Shown: positions 9,666-23,388 of the stretch, in pieces
Layout: every line of letters begins with the position of its first letter
Numbering within the stretch: position 1 is the first letter of the stretch
DNA from: Dermatemys mawii
Lineage: Eukaryota > Chordata > Testudines > Dermatemydidae
Length of the DNA stretch: 64,000 bases
NCBI GenBank assembly: GCA_007922305.1
Contig: ML677385.1
Coordinates: 6,846,336-6,910,335, forward strand
Direction of reading: 5' to 3'
Notes under the pieces: model-generated
Databases searched by the model: none
What the model was told of the DNA's origin: nothing
Seen by the model: only the letters and a program-made list of their open reading frames with translations
Made by a program: the position numbers and the translations under genes

Positions 9666-11059
9666 ATGACTACCTGCTGGCATTTGAAAGGAGCCCAACC
9701 TGGTAGGCAGGCTCAGCAGGCCCCTTGGGAGAGTTAGGCAGCAGAATACTTATCTTCCTCTAAATCACACATCACCCTGGGGCTTACACAGGAGACAGGC
9801 ACCCAGATGCCTAGAGTCAGGCAGCAACACCCATGCCCTGCGTTCTAAAACTTAGGCTCCTGAGAAACTTTTACTTTGAAGAAGAAAAAAAACACATAGG
9901 CACTGACTGACTGGTACCTACAGTGTTTGGCAGGAGTTCAGTGGATCAAAGTAGGGAATTTAGACACCTAAATCTAGGTTTAGGTGCTTAAGTAGTTTCA
10001 TGGACTCCACCCTATGTACCCAGATCAGTACCAGATGTAGCAAGAAGAGAAAGCAAAAAGAGAGCAAAAAGAGAGATATCAGTAAGGAGAGTGAGGGACA
10101 ACAAATAAAAAGTGTTTATAATGCAGTATGACAAGAAGAAAAAAAGCCAGTACAATTTGTGGTGTATACACAAAGGAAGGGGGCTGAATACAGCTAGGCC
10201 ACCAGAATCAGAAGACCTCAAATACTCACACACTTCTGAGCAAGCAATTACATGATACATACTTTACTTTAAACATTTTAGGAACTTTTCCAAAAATCTT
10301 ACCTCAAGTTGCATTTGCCCTACATGACTGTGATTGAGTCTCTAAAAGCCAGAATGACTGTTTGCTGCCTCTTGTAGGATGCACCTGGAAAGCCCAGGTG
10401 TCCACCCTGATAGGGGTGGGACTATAAAAAAAAGGCTCTGCTGAGGGAAGTTTGCAAATGCAGGTACAAAAAGTTCTGTATTCCCAGAGTGTGCTCAGAG
10501 ATGATTTCAGCAGTATACCCAGTCCTTAGGAAGCATATATTGTGGGATATTTCATCTGCTTATATTTTTTTCTTCAGAATCTAGTCACATACTTACTAAA
10601 CCTGTTAAAGGTTTGGACTGTGCTTTTGTGAGATCCTTCTTTGCCCCGTTGGTGATGATAGTGTTCTGTTTATGCTTTAAACGCTGTGTTGAACAAGATG
10701 ATCTTGGAGTGAGAAGCTACAAAAACCATCTACGCTGCCACTGAGGCTGGCCACAGTATGAAAAAAGTATTTAAAAACAATCAAATCCCCAAGTACCAAT
10801 GTCACAAAATTACATAGAAAAGTATGCAAAATTCCAGCAAAGCCACAAGAGAAACATGCAAAAATATCTTATTCTGTGCCTTGGAAAAGCAACTTATTTT
10901 CTTCTCCCATGTGTAAGAACAGTAATCTTATGTGGCCTTCTCCCATACACCACTGGGTTTTCCAAAACCCCTTCTCCACAGTCAGGCACCTTATGCCTCC
11001 TGTGAGATGAAATCATAAATGTGTGGTATTTTACAGTATAATAAAGGCCTCAACTTTCT
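9666..11059. other. Intergenic, no gene recognised
   Basis: No frame here has recognisable protein features. The stretch 9940-10010 contains repeated TTTAGGTGCTTAAGTAG-like wording found in dispersed reptile repeats. Otherwise I see nothing definable. Confidence 0.5.
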
Positions 11060-11640
11060 CATTAAGTAATACACTTTTAAAAACTTTGTCTCCCTCAGTT
11101 TTAGTCTCTCATCTTTCCTTTTACCTCCAGTTTCCCCCACCACCACTCTTCTTCTGTATACCTTGGTGCCCCTTGTGCTCTGGCTTTGTCATTGTCAACA
11201 TTGCCTCAATCTAATTTTTCAGTATTTAATGATTTTTTTAATATTATGCTCTTTCTCTCTGACCATATTCCATTCATTTCCTTCCTCTGGGAGGGTTTTT
11301 TTTTTTCCCCTTTTTCAGTCCCGCTCTCTACCTAACTCTATTTTTTGTGTCATTTTCTCTTTCCTGTTGGATGTTACTTTGCTCTGATTGTAATCTCCCT
11401 TCCGTTTTTTAAAGCTGACTCTACTCTGTTAGGACTCTTTCTTCCCTGTTCCCCCAGGTTAATTTTCTTCTCTCGCTCTCTCTTTCTTCTCCATATCCAC
11501 TTTCAATGTCTTCCTCCTCCCCTTTCTTTTTCTTTTCCCTATATCCTTTTTCAGTTTCTCCCTCTTTCCTTTCCATGTCCCATTTCAACTGCTCCCTGTT
11601 TTCTCCTCCCCATGTTCTATTTCTCCCTGTTCTCTTCTTC
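11060..11640. repeat. Long polypyrimidine tract
   Basis: The + strand is overwhelmingly C and T for almost 600 bases, with repeated TTTCTCCCTCTTTCC-type runs. The open frames across it are leucine, serine, phenylalanine and proline repeats caused by this bias, not a protein. A mirror-like strand asymmetry of this length can form triplex structures, and it may also be old simple-repeat expansion. Confidence 0.6.
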
Positions 11641-11644
11641 CCAT

Positions 11645-12250
11645 GGGTCTGACCCAGTTCCCAGTGAAGTCAACAAGAACCTTTCAGTTGACCTGAATGG
11701 AAGTTGGATGGCTTTCAACTTTCCACCGGCTTTACCCTATATTCGCTTTCAATCCCTCTTACTTTCCCTCTATAGCCTCACCAACTCCTATTTAAGTTTC
11801 TCTGATTTTCCCTCCTACTCATACCCTCTTTATGTATCTACCTCTAGCCAAACAGTCTGCTTCACCTATATTTTAGCTGGCTGTCCTAACAATCTAGGCT
11901 TTTATTCCACACCCACTACTGTTGTATCTTTCTGGGCATCTTGCAAGTATTAAGTGAAACAAAAGATCAGTATGTGTACGTCTCTTTCTCTCTCCCTCTC
12001 TCTCTCTCTCCTAGAAATATGTGTTTGTTTTGATTGTAGAGTCCTTCCCCTCCCTTCCCCAGTAATTATTGTAGGAATGAAAAATCAAGAATGTGAGTTT
12101 TGAAAAGCAGTGAGGTTAATGCTCATTCTTTTTTGCAGGAGCGAATCTCATAATCTCTCTCAGTTGGGAGAGGACATGAGTTGTCTCTGTTAAAGTCAAT
12201 GTGAAGATTACAATTGATTTCGCTGGGAACTGGATCAGACCCTTCAGAGG
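11645..12250. repeat. Inverted pair of a dispersed repeat
   Basis: About 60 bases at 11645-11705 (GGGTCTGACCCAGTTCCCAG...) are complementary to 12190-12250 (...CTGGGAACTGGATCAGACCC), separated by about 480 bases. Both look like copies of the same short dispersed repeat in opposite orientation. A CT microsatellite lies at about 11983-12012 between them. Confidence 0.5.
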
Positions 12251-15200
12251 AGAGAGAGGTTGAAAGAAGGCATAAGAAGAGGGAGATGGATGTGGGGAAA
12301 GGTTCATAAACGGGCCTGGGGAGAATACAGAGAAAAGGGAAATATTAAAAGAAGACCCACACTCCCTGAGAGATCACCTCTCTCTCTGCAATCCTGTTCT
12401 CTCATGAGAGCTATATTTCTCCAAAATAATGGACCAGCTACCACAAGGCTGTGGATAGAAATTGACCCAGGGAATAGGAAGAAGGAGGATTCACCATTTG
12501 TAGTCTCACCTTCTTCCTCCTCCAGCTCTCATCTGCTGCTTCTCCCAAACACCTGTGCTAGGCAGGAAAACAAGAGGTGCAAACCTGAGGATTCTGCCTC
12601 AACTAGTCCAAACCGGGGAGGATGCCTCCATTTACAAGTCCCATTAGTCCAGGGGGGTCAGGTGGTTGAATCCTCCCCAAACCTTCCAAAAGACAGCAGA
12701 AGGGGATAGGAAGGAACACATTCTGAGGACCTCCCCTGATCTTTCCACAGGACTAAGAGGGAAGAAGCAATAGAAATCAGTGAGGTAAGAGCAGTTGGTT
12801 CTCCCAACCCTTCCACAGAGCTAGAAGATGAGGAAAGGAGCAGTCTTGTTCCCTGGGGTTGAGGGCCTCTTCTAAACCTTTCCATAGGGCTGGGAGATGA
12901 GAAGTACTTGAAGTGGAGCCTGGGCGGAGGAAGCAGTGAGAACCTGGCTGGGGCAGGGCTGGGGGCTTTCCACAAGGTTAGTAGGTGCTTCCCTTCCCTT
13001 GGGGGAGGGAACAGTGCTCAGGAGTGCTTGTTGCACCACCAGGGGCTATGTACAAAACACTTGTGGTCAAGCAAGACTTTGAAAGATTTAATTTGCAATT
13101 TTTTTCATTTCACCAAAATTCAAATCAATAATGCCCCTTTAAATAAATAACATGGAGTACTAAATTAAAACTCCCTTAGTCTGGTCTTATCTAGTCACCA
13201 TAGTTCTTTCAACACATCGGCAGTAAATTATCTGTACTTGCCATGATGTTCCTGTAATCAGAATTAGAGTTCCTGTAGGTTTCATTTGCTCTTCCTTTCC
13301 CTCTGCTAGAAAAAAATGGAAAAAAAATAAGTGGTAAAACTCTACTTTAATGCCACCCACCATTTCCCCTCTCCTGAACATTCATAACTCTCAACTCCCT
13401 CTTTGGCTGCTTAGTGACTCTCCCTTGGTGTTAAGACTTTGCAGCCCATACAGCATGACAGCAATTTCATGACCTAGTCTCAGACCCTTACAATACCAAT
13501 ATCAGAGGAATTGTCCTGTTCAAGGGCCAGAGGCAACCTGTGCCTGCTGATAGCAAAGTGAGGGCATTGGGCTTTGGCAGTGTTATTGAGCATGCTCAGT
13601 CCAAGACAAGTGGAAAATCGGGGAATGATCCCTCATGCTCCCTGCCCCCCATCGCTTCTGACGGGGGCCATTATTGTTACTTCCCTGTCCACTGCCAGCA
13701 GCTCTATGTGGTTGATGTAACCACCACATGCCATGTACTAGGAGTGAGCAGGAAAAGAAACCACAGAGAACTGTTTTGAGGGTGGATGCCTGGTGAGCTA
13801 AATTATATTATGGTAGCTCCCTGGCCCACTGAACATTTTGCTAGAAGAGTAGGCATAGAGCCCACTGCAACTCCCTCCATGATGTGACCATTCTCAGGAA
13901 CTAAGACTGTGGTCCCCAGTGGTCTGATCATTCTCAGGAATAGTCAGACTTGTATAAATCCTCATAGGTATATTATCTCCTTAGTCCCATTGAAGGGGGC
14001 CTTAGGATATGGCCTTCAACCAATCCTTGTAACAACATTGCAAGGACAGAACATATACATGGGCATAGATGCCAAATTACGTTTTCTGAGGAACCAGCCT
14101 TGAATTTTTTTATTTATATGTGATTAAAATGTCAGCCTGTAATATTATATTAACATATTGGGGTTTTGCACTGAATATGTTATAATTTTAAAGAAACATC
14201 TGCAGGGAGGAAAAGACAATAACACGGTGTCCTGTCAAATTAAATATAACTCAATGATGATAGCTTGAAACGTATGTAAAAATTGACAGACTTCAAAAGC
14301 AGTGATTTACAGGTTGGATAGAAAGCTAATCATGTTAACGTGCGGAAGAAGAGAGAGGATTATAGTGTAAATGATACAAGAGGAGAAAGACCATCATCTG
14401 AAAGAAGGAAGAACAGACAGACAAAATGAGCCTATTATTGGCATAAAACAATAAAGATCATCATGCTGCATTGATCTATAGTTTATGAGTATTTAATTCC
14501 ACTGTATATGTGAACATATAGTCTCATCTCAGAAACAGAATCAGTAACCTAACAAACTAGAAGGTTACAAAGTAGCAAAGCAGATCAGGTTCTTTTTGAC
14601 ACTTATTAAATCAAATGTAACATTTTTGCAAAATGCTTGTATTTCAGCATACCTAAGACAGGCATGTCTAATGATGAGGTGGTAAAGTACCATGTTTTCA
14701 TATACATTTGAGGAAACCTCACGACTCTCACTTCAGAGAACAGTGAAGAGCAGCTGTACCCTAGACATGATTAACTTCGTCCAGTGAGGGATGAGAGCCA
14801 TCTTTCTCTAAGAACATTGTCTCGTTGATAATCCATTGAGTGACAAGGAGGACAGCTGAAAAATAGTGTGTGCTCATGTGCTGAAGGACAGTGCACTGGA
14901 GTATGCTAATAGTGCAGAGAACTGAAGGGACCCCCAAAATAAGAGATAGGCCCTGCACATATTCTTGGAAGACACCCCGTCCCTTCCAAAAGAACATATA
15001 GATTCTGTTGGTAGAAACATAAGCGTGTTTACAGATTTATGTGTGTCTTAATCACTCATAAAAAATGAGAAAGATTTCAGAAGTGCATTTTTCTTTCTTC
15101 TGCAGGGAAAACTAAAAGTGGATTGAGGTCATGAAAAATGCTGAGTCAGGGGATTCCTCTCAGTGTATTACATCTGCATTAACTTTGCTCTGCCTTCTTT

Positions 15201-15828
15201 GGCATTGTTGCTCATGACTGTCTATCTTTATTACTTTGCGGCCTGGGCAAAGGTAGTCAGTCCACTCTTGAGCCTTATAACACCACCAAAAGAGGGCTGT
15301 AAAGGAAGATGGAGATAAGGCCTTATTTGCATAAATAGAAGATAAGTAAAATGAAAAGCTCTGTGTAAGCTCAGAGACTTATCTCTCTCACCAACAGAAA
15401 TTGGTCCAATACCACACTACCATGTCTCTATAAAGGAAAAGACATATTGCATTGCTGGGATAGGTCTCTAGAGTACATGGTAGACTTATTGCTTTTACGT
15501 CAAATTCTGCCCTGATCAGTATACCCCATTCAATCTCACTGAAGCCAAAGGAATTGCACAAGATATATGTTAGCACAAAATTTCGTATATAGGCATTAAA
15601 TTATCCAACATCAAAGGTAATCAAAATTGTCTACCTACAGAACAGGGTGCTGGCAGTCCATTACAGCTGGTTGGTCATATGGTGCTGATTTCTCTTCCTT
15701 GTTTCCAGCTGCAAAATTGTATTAAAAGAAGCTGAAAATAAAAAATTCCTTAATATTGCTTTTGTATATTAACAATTGTTATGTGACTACAAAGGAGAGG
15801 GGAGCATCCAAAAGATACTGTAGAGAAT
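12251..15828. other. Intergenic, no gene recognised
   Basis: I found no exon, RNA gene or transposon end that I can support. Short frames at 12260-12975 lie in mixed-complexity DNA and lack family features. The stretch 14100-15760 is AT-rich and featureless to inspection. Confidence 0.5.
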
Positions 15829-15997
15829 TTTCAAAAGTACCTAAGTGACTTAGGGGCCTAAGTCCCATTTTCAAAAATTACTTAGGTCCAGATACTCAAG
15901 GGTATTTAGACACCAACTCCCATGGGACTTGTGCTCTTAAGAGCAGGTCACTTTTGAAATGGGACTTAGGTTCCTAAGTCAATTAGGCATTTTTAAA
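15829..15997. repeat. Inverted repeat with TTAGG/CCTAA-rich arms
   Basis: The left arm (about 15829-15882, with GACTTAGGGGCCTAAGTCCC) is complementary to the right arm (about 15950-15997, with GGGACTTAGGTTCCTAAGTC), with a loop of about 65 bases. Within each arm the sequence is itself palindromic. The arrangement looks like a palindromic MITE remnant. More of the same wording continues to about 16080. Confidence 0.55.
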
Positions 15998-16080
15998 AAA
16001 TGTACTCTGGGTTCCTAACTCAGTTTTCAAACTGAGACTTAGGCACTTATGTCTCTTAGGGATTTCTGAAATTTTTAGCC

Positions 16081-19000
16081 CCTGTACTAAGATGTGATCT
16101 ACATTATGGAAACATTTGAGAGATCCTTTTATACATTATTAAATACTGCACTAATAATGCTAGTGAGAGCTGAAAAGACGACACATTCTTCCTTGTTAAA
16201 ACCTGATTTCTTACTGTTTTCAAATTCACAGTTTTTTTTCAGTAGTCTGCACTCAAACGCAATTTACTAGCTTTTTGTAAATGCATGCAGAGCATTCTAA
16301 CAACCACCTTGTTCCTCCTCCTCCACGTACATGCTCACTATGAGTATATTTTCCTTTCAATGCATGTGTGTGGGAGGGGGGATGTTTGAGAGTGCGAGCA
16401 AGACACTCCCCTTAAAGCTAACAGCAATTATGATGGCACATCAAAAGAAGAATATAATGTACTTTAGCAACATAAACTAGCTTCCTGCATTGATGGCACT
16501 GCTTTCAGCAGTGCTAATTATACACTCTGACATTTTTCAAAGTATTGATTGGTGATCAGCTATCATCTTTAAATTAAAAATCAGCCCATCCATATAAAAT
16601 AGTAAGTAGTAGTATTCAAACAAAGAAGCACCATGTCATAACATTATTATCCATTTCAGTTCAATTTAAAACTCAGACATGCGCAGATGATGAAATAAGA
16701 TCAAGAGCTGGTCTGGAGTTTTGGGGAAGGAGTAGTGATGTAAATGGGTTTGAAAAGAAAGGGGAGTGAACTGAGAAGGAAACAGTCCATGGGAAAAATG
16801 ACCTCCTGGGGGTGCAGAGGGAGAACAGTAAGGGAAATCATGGTAGCGCAAGTGGGCAGGCAGCTGTTGAGACAGGTGAGATATAACCCACCTTGTATGT
16901 AATCCAGTGATCAGTACTCAGACAAAACTCTCATTGCAGCCAACTGAAGTTTAAGCTTAATAAAGACAGTGGTGTGAGTCTCACCCTATGTAGATTGTAT
17001 GTAGCTATTGGACTTGGTGGTGTGTAAGTGACTTTGTTGTCCTTTTTTAGCTAAGCATTTTAAACACCCACTTATGTTACTAACATGTGGAAAGCCCCCA
17101 ATGATATTGTACCTGCCAACATCCTCCAACAAAAAAGCAGTAGATTATGCACTTTCATAATTGTTCATATATTTGCATAAATTCAGGCAGAACCTATTAT
17201 AAACATGTGAATTCGCATTTTAAAGTTATACTATAATAAGGTACCAGTATGCGGTGATAACGACATGCATTTTGGGGGTATCTAGGTTGCTTATCGTAGG
17301 TGCCATACATGTGAGTTGAGGAAATAAATACATTTCCAATAATATTTCTATTCCCCTTTTCATGATGACAAATCTTAAGAGGCCAATTTCAAACTTGAAT
17401 AGGATGAAATAGGAAACCTGAGAAACAAGGATATTAAAAATAGAAAAAGGAAAATGTTTTTTTCTTAGAGTAAATGCCTTGTCAGAGTCTCTGGGGAATC
17501 TGGATTTGGATAATCTACATTATGAGAGAAGCAAGGGGAACAGAAGATTACTTTTAAATATTTTAGAGCCAGAGCTATAGTTCTGCACATGCAAAAACCA
17601 CTCTCAGCTTTCCCCGCTCCCTCTCTTCTCCGCTAAGCCAAGAACGAACAAAAGCAGTAGACTGGTCAGTTTTCCCCGTAGATCAGAAAGAAGGGCTGAA
17701 AGATAGTACTCTATCTAAGTTACCTAATCTTTGTTTTCACACAGCCCCCACCAGTGCAGAATCTGAATGCTCAGGAAAAGCAATAGATTTGGCAGATCTA
17801 ATCATTCTCCAGACACCTGGCTAAAACAGCAATCAGCAGCATGATGACAACTCAGGTCAAGAATGTTTCTTCTGAATCTTAGTATTGTGGGGATTTTTCA
17901 TGCATGGATCTCACCCCTTCTGTGTGCAGGACAAAAAGGGAGAGGTCGTGAACTGTCATATCACCTTCTCTCTTCATTTCTTGGACCCCAGTTAAGATTC
18001 TTTGTATGGCTGGAATTAGGGTGGGAGGAACTAGACAGGCATGGCCAGCAATGGGCAGTCTATGACTGGGTGGGGTCAGGCCCTAACCTGTATTATTTTT
18101 TCTACTGAACCCCTCCACCCAAGGGAATTCCTGCTTTAAGGAGCATCCTTAAACAGCAGTGCCGGAGGAGGAATTAGGGCCTCTACATAGACAGCCCCAA
18201 TCTCCTGTGAGTTCTGGGGCAGAACTCAGCATTCCAAGGCAAAAATTGGGGGAAGGGTTAAATTCCTCCCTATCCACTCTTCCCCCAGTAGAATGATGTG
18301 GAAGAAATGCAAGGAGGAAATCTTCACCCAGCATTCCTCCTTACGGATTCCTTCCCCTGCAGCAGCAGGTATATCAGCAAGAGGAGGGGAGCTGACGACA
18401 TGCAAAACTGTGGATTACTGTGAATTATTACATTAGATACATTGCCTGTTTTCTCAACAGGGGGGAAAACTTTTAATAACCAGGCTGGTCTGCTCAAATA
18501 GTCATAGGTACCAGTTCAAGGACTATAGGGCATTAGCAATGTTCAATATACCCAGCTTTTAACATGAAGATGCTAATGCAAAATAGTCCTGATCAATTAC
18601 CGAAAAAAGGGAAGAATTATTTGTATGTAGATAATCCTAATAAAAAGATCCAACCCGGTTTAATTAATATTAGGACAGATCCTACAGACATCACTAGACA
18701 AGCTCATTTAATGGCTTGTGATTTAATACAGAGGCACCACCTGCTTTTCCTCTAATGTCGCTAAGGTTTTTATATACCATCTATTTCTGTGGTAAGCAAG
18801 CACTACACAAACGCCCAGAACTAAAAGGCGTTTTCCTCACTCCATTACACTTGTGCAGATAAGTATCATCTTGTGTGAGGGGGGACTTTCTTTTTAAAGA
18901 GCATTGATTCTTGCAGACGGGTAGTAACAACAAGCTGAGTAATTGCAGCAAAGTCATTTTTGCAAATGGCTTTTCTAAAGGCGTTTGTAACTTGATTAAT

Positions 19001-20715
19001 ATAATGAATTTGGACCTAAACTTGGCATGCCAGGCCTCAGTGTGAAAATGAATTACTTTACAAATTTGACACTAGTATGTTTGGGCATTTTTAATTTTTA
19101 GAAGTGACAAATGACCAAAAAAACCCCAAAAATCCATGTGAGCAATTGTGGTTAATTTTGCTGTATTGACCTCTTTATTTGCACTCTGCCCAGATTATGG
19201 TCTGTTATATCTTGTCTCCTATTTTTTGTCTATATGTTATCTTCCTAGATGAATAAGCCCTTTGCGACATGGGCTGCGTGCTTTGGCTAAGCCGCTAAGC
19301 TGTAAAGCACTAACCACGCTGCTGTCCAAATATAAACATGTTAAAATCTGTAGGAAAGGGTTCTATGCAGAGGTGAAAGTAAGGCCATACGGGCCAGTAT
19401 GCCGTACCGGTAAAAAGCCCGTCGGTCCCTGCCGCCTTACTTTAAAGCACCCAGCTTAAAGCGCTGTCACAGCAGCGCTTTAATGTTGCTGCTCTTTTTG
19501 TGCCCCCCCATCTGCAGCTTTGAGGGAGAAACTTCTTAAAGGCAGATCCTGTCTGTAATCATCATTTAATCTGAAATCAGAACTGATTTACTGGCAAAAA
19601 GCAATGGTTTATATAGTCCAGTATCTAATCTCCGGCACTTACAAATGCCTAATGCTTCAAAGGACGATACAATGCCCAATAATACAGCTAATTGTGCAAT
19701 ACTGTACCATTAAGGGAGATTTCTTCCCAATCAGTTTAGGGCATAAAGACTCAGAGTGGTGAAATTTCAGATGTCATGATTTATATGTCATTTAAAACTT
19801 ATTTAAAACATAAGTTGTTTTCTTCAATAACATGACAGCAACAAATTCCATACTTTGGACTTTGCATTGGAAAAATATTCATTTTTATCTATGTTTAAAT
19901 TCAAAGACTTTTTATTTAATCAAGGGTGCTCTTTTACTTAAATCACAGGAATAAGTAAACAGAAGAACTTGAATGACTTCTCTATAGTCCTTTGTATTAT
20001 ATACTCCTATGTCACCTTAAGCTTTAAGGTTTTCTCTTATGGAAACTGTTTCCACTCCCAAATACCTCTAATTATTTTCATTGTTCTCCCTATGAACCTT
20101 TTCTATTTCTGTTGTATTTATTCTTTTAGAAGTGTCCAAAATTGAATGTAATATTCAAGATGAGAATATACTATCAATTTACTAATGGATATTTTCTAAT
20201 ATCGTATTTGTGGTTTTGATCAGCACTATAAATTGAGTATACACTAAATCTTTACTGGGAGAGATTACAACTAATTCAGAGTTAGATAGCTGCATTTAAA
20301 ATAACAGGACCCATCTTTTTAATAAGCAATTTTAAACAGTTAGTATTGTAGTCTTACGATGGTTTATCTGGCAAGACCCTGACACAAAACTAAATAATAA
20401 AGCAGAAAAAGTTCTTCCCCCAAAACTTCCAGGAGTACAAAACGTAAAAACAATCCCAAGGCAAAGCATCCTTTACCTCATATTTATCTGACTTTGTTCA
20501 CTAATAGAGAGCCTTACCAGCTGAGAAGTTAAGAATCCCTTGTAGTACTTCACATTACCCCTGATATTTACCATGCACCACCCTATTGGGAAGGGGATAC
20601 GCTAGACTGGTAAAATAGACTGGTTAGCAGTGTTACTAATGAGACACTGTTAGGTTAAAAAGTCAGTTATGTTTTTCAAGGTCTCCTCAGTTATGTCATT
20701 AATAAATACTTTATT
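16081..20715. other. Intergenic with one MITE-like end at about 19369
   Basis: No gene is recognised. At 19369 the sequence CAGAGGTGAAAGTAAG followed by GTACCGG-rich DNA resembles the left end of a common turtle hAT-type non-autonomous element. I could not locate its right end. The rest is AT-rich, unique-looking DNA. Confidence 0.45.
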
Positions 20716-20940
20716 AGGAACATAGAACTGGAAGGGACCTCCTAGCCCCCTGCTATACTAGTCATATAATCTTGTTCATAAATTTATCAAACTCCATCTT
20801 TCAAACAAATTGGGTTGTCTTGCCCCGGCCTTCAACTGCTCCTATTGGAAGGCTGCTCCAGAATCTTACTCCTCTGATAGTTAGAAACCTTCTTTCAATT
20901 TCCAGTCTAAATTAGCACTGGAAGCACTCACTGAGTAACT
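20716..20940 (-). repeat. CR1 LINE 3' fragment, antisense
   Basis: The + strand reads GAACATAGAACTGGAAGGGACCT at the left, then text equivalent to the reverse complement of CR1 3' sequence (finger-like CTGCTCTTGGAAGGC..., GATAGTTAGAAACCTTC). This is the same wording as the clearer CR1 copy at 52793, but more diverged. No coding frame survives. Confidence 0.6.
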
Positions 20941-22326
20941 TTAAAATATATTTCAACATTTAAACTGTTTACTTTCTTCCCTTTACTCAACTGGAGCAAT
21001 GAAAACTGACCTGCTAGTATCAGTGTCTGGTTCTCATGCACTAGTAGTACAATATCACAGTGAGACGTTGAAAAGAGTGTTGGGGAATTTTTAAATCTAA
21101 ACAAAGGTGGTTGGTTGTTTGTGCTTTTTTTCTTTTTACCTTAATGAAAACACTATTCTATTAGGTTTTTTTTAAAAAAATGGGGTATGGGTATATGCTG
21201 TATGGCACATGCTGTATGGCACTTGTCCTTTTAAGTGCATTAAGGTATCTACAAACTATTAGCGTTTCTGAGCATGAAAAATTTGAAAGTGATATTGTGC
21301 CTGAAGATTAAGTGTATATTATCATTGAACATAAGCATTTCATAACATGAAAAGCAAAGCTGTTAACCCTGTTTTTCATATGCACACATATATTGTAATC
21401 ATAAGTATACTGTAATGTTACTTAGGAATTATTCAAGGGCAAGCCTTTATCAAACAATATAATGTACTATGTGCTACACCACCTAATGCCATATAGAGAG
21501 AGAGAGAAAGAGAGAATTAATTGCAGGGCCTATTACTTCAGCAAATGGAAAAAATGCACAGAGAATAAAATCTACACTATTCTGCTAACATAGAGCTGAT
21601 TGCTAGTAACCATTAATGTATATTCTCAAATACTTTAGTTTAAACAGGGACTGACCTTTATATTGGTATACATACATCTTGACAGACTATTTTCACTCTA
21701 ACAGTTGAAGTAAATAAAAACATATTGTGTAAGGTATATTTACTAGATCCATTTTTAGCAGTTTTGCATATGTTATCACTAACAAATTACCCCTTTGTCT
21801 CCAGTGGCTTGAGACACAATTAATATATTTAGGTTGTGTATATGAATAATTAATATTTAATGCAAGTAGAGAACAGGGAGTATAACAAAAAAAAGTTAAG
21901 CCAATCTTAGTCAATACATTTGCTTCTTTATTTTAGAATATACTCTACATCTGGATAAAAAAAAATTTTAAATAAGTTTCAGTACATGTACAGTAATGGT
22001 ACCCTTCATCCGTCCAGTGATATAGGGATGTAGTTTAGTGAACTGGCTCGTCCTGGGTAACAAATGGAATTTTTACAACAGTTTTGTTATTTTCATTGGC
22101 TTAATTTCAGCCTCATATCAACCAGCTATACAGCCAGCACATACATGTACAAGTCACCAGTCTCCTTACTTAGAGGGGAGCAATAACTGCTCACCCTGGA
22201 CAAAACAAAAAATCGAATAAACTAAGATTGATTAATGTACACCCTTCTCTTTGTGCGTTGGTAAAAAATAAGAGGCCTGCAGTTCTAAGAGCATGCAAAG
22301 AAATCTTACACATTATATACACGTCT
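20941..22326. other. AT-rich intergenic DNA next to the MID1IP1 3' end
   Basis: No gene is recognised. A GA-rich microsatellite lies at about 21497-21516. A second possible poly(A) signal for the - strand gene is TTTATT at 21927-21932. The segment 21900-22326 could be 3'UTR if that distal signal is used. Confidence 0.4.
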
Positions 22327-22332
22327 TTTATT
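22327..22332 (-). terminator. MID1IP1: Probable poly(A) signal of MID1IP1
   Basis: TTTATT on the + strand is AATAAA on the - strand, 556 bases downstream of the MID1IP1 stop codon. It is the first such signal after the stop, and a 3'UTR of about 0.55 kb would be reasonable. A more distal AATAAA at 21927-21932 is an alternative. Confidence 0.5.
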
Positions 22333-22887
22333 GTTATAAAAGTAGTGCAAAACAGGAAAGAAAGAAGTGAGATAGTCTCCACTAGGAGGAGGGCCGCCTC
22401 CGCATGCTCACAGTAACTGGCCTCGGCCACCCTCCGTCACTCATTCTTAGCTCCCAGGCTGGGAAACTTGATACACGCAGCCTGCTCTGCGGCTGATGCT
22501 GCTGCGCAGGCAAAGATCCCCGCCGCCGCGCCGCGCCCCCGCCGGGCGGGCAGGATGTGCCCATGGGTCCCCCTCTCCCTCCCGCTTGAACGTCCACCCC
22601 GCCCCCACACAGGCCTGCCCCTCTCCCCCGGCACCCCTCCCCCACGGTCTCATTCATTCCCCCTCTGGCACACCGCCCCCCACCCGCTGCCATTGTCACA
22701 CACTCGCTCCCCCTCCAGACCATCCCATGCGCATCCCCCTCCAGTTGCACGCGCGCACACACACACGCGCTCGTCTTTGGGCGCGCTCCCCTGAACCCCA
22801 CCCTCTCTTCCCCCCCGCCCCCGGCAGACAGGGACCCCTTGCTCAGAAGCACCCCACCCCCCACCCCGAGCCAAGCCCTGCCCCGGC

Positions 22888-23388
22888 TCAGTGCCCCCAG
22901 TTGCCGAAGCCGATCTCCTGCTTGTATCTGTTGGTGAGCACGTTGGCCTTGCGGGTGAGCTTGGCGAGCACGGTGTGGAGTCCGCTCAGGTGATAGTGGA
23001 ATTGCTTCTCCAGATCCTCCTCCTCCACCGCCGCCTCCGGGAGGCCCCTGCTAATGTCCCCGCTCAGCTTGTCCTTCTTCCGGCTGGCCTCCTCGGCGCC
23101 CTGCTGCAGCACCCCCCACTCGATGTCGTTGCGGATGGACTTGAGCAGCAGGTAATGGCTGTACATGTCCCTGCGGGAGAAGAAGGCGCCGGCGTCTCCC
23201 GGCGAAAGCTGGGGGTCCCCTTCCCCGCAGCCGCCCCCCGCGTCCAGCTCCTCCAGGAGCAGAGGCACGTCCCGCAGCAGGCTGGGCACCATCACCGTCT
23301 GGTCCATGTTGTTGACGGCCCCGATGAAGCGGTTCATGGCGTTGAAGAGGGAGTGTTTCTGGCTGTAGGAGTCGCAGATCTGCATCAT
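22888..23388 (-). CDS. MID1IP1: MID1-interacting protein 1 (MIG12, Spot14/THRSP family)
   Basis: A complete single-exon coding region of 166 residues. The N-terminus [19 protein letters not shown], the [14 protein letters not shown] segment, [20 protein letters not shown] and the C-terminus [14 protein letters not shown] are the hallmarks of vertebrate MID1IP1. The family is known to promote acetyl-CoA carboxylase polymerisation and activity in lipogenesis, to pair with THRSP, and to bind the ubiquitin ligase MID1 on microtubules. The human protein is about 183 residues; the shortening here falls in the variable acidic/glycine-rich middle. I chose the ATG at 23388 over the in-frame ATG at 23412 because homologues start MMQ. 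The gene lies in a CpG island. A 5'UTR intron and a TATA box lie upstream on the same strand. No close coding neighbour is visible. Confidence 0.95.
   Translation of the reverse strand: MMQICDSYSQKHSLFNAMNRFIGAVNNMDQTVMVPSLLRDVPLLLEELDAGGGCGEGDPQLSPGDAGAFFSRRDMYSHYLLLKSIRNDIEWGVLQQGAEEASRKKDKLSGDISRGLPEAAVEEEDLEKQFHYHLSGLHTVLAKLTRKANVLTNRYKQEIGFGNWGH

Noticed and set aside
11345..11953. A 202-codon hydrophobic-looking frame
   Set aside because: Its leucine, phenylalanine, serine and proline content follows from the polypyrimidine tract, not from membrane protein coding.
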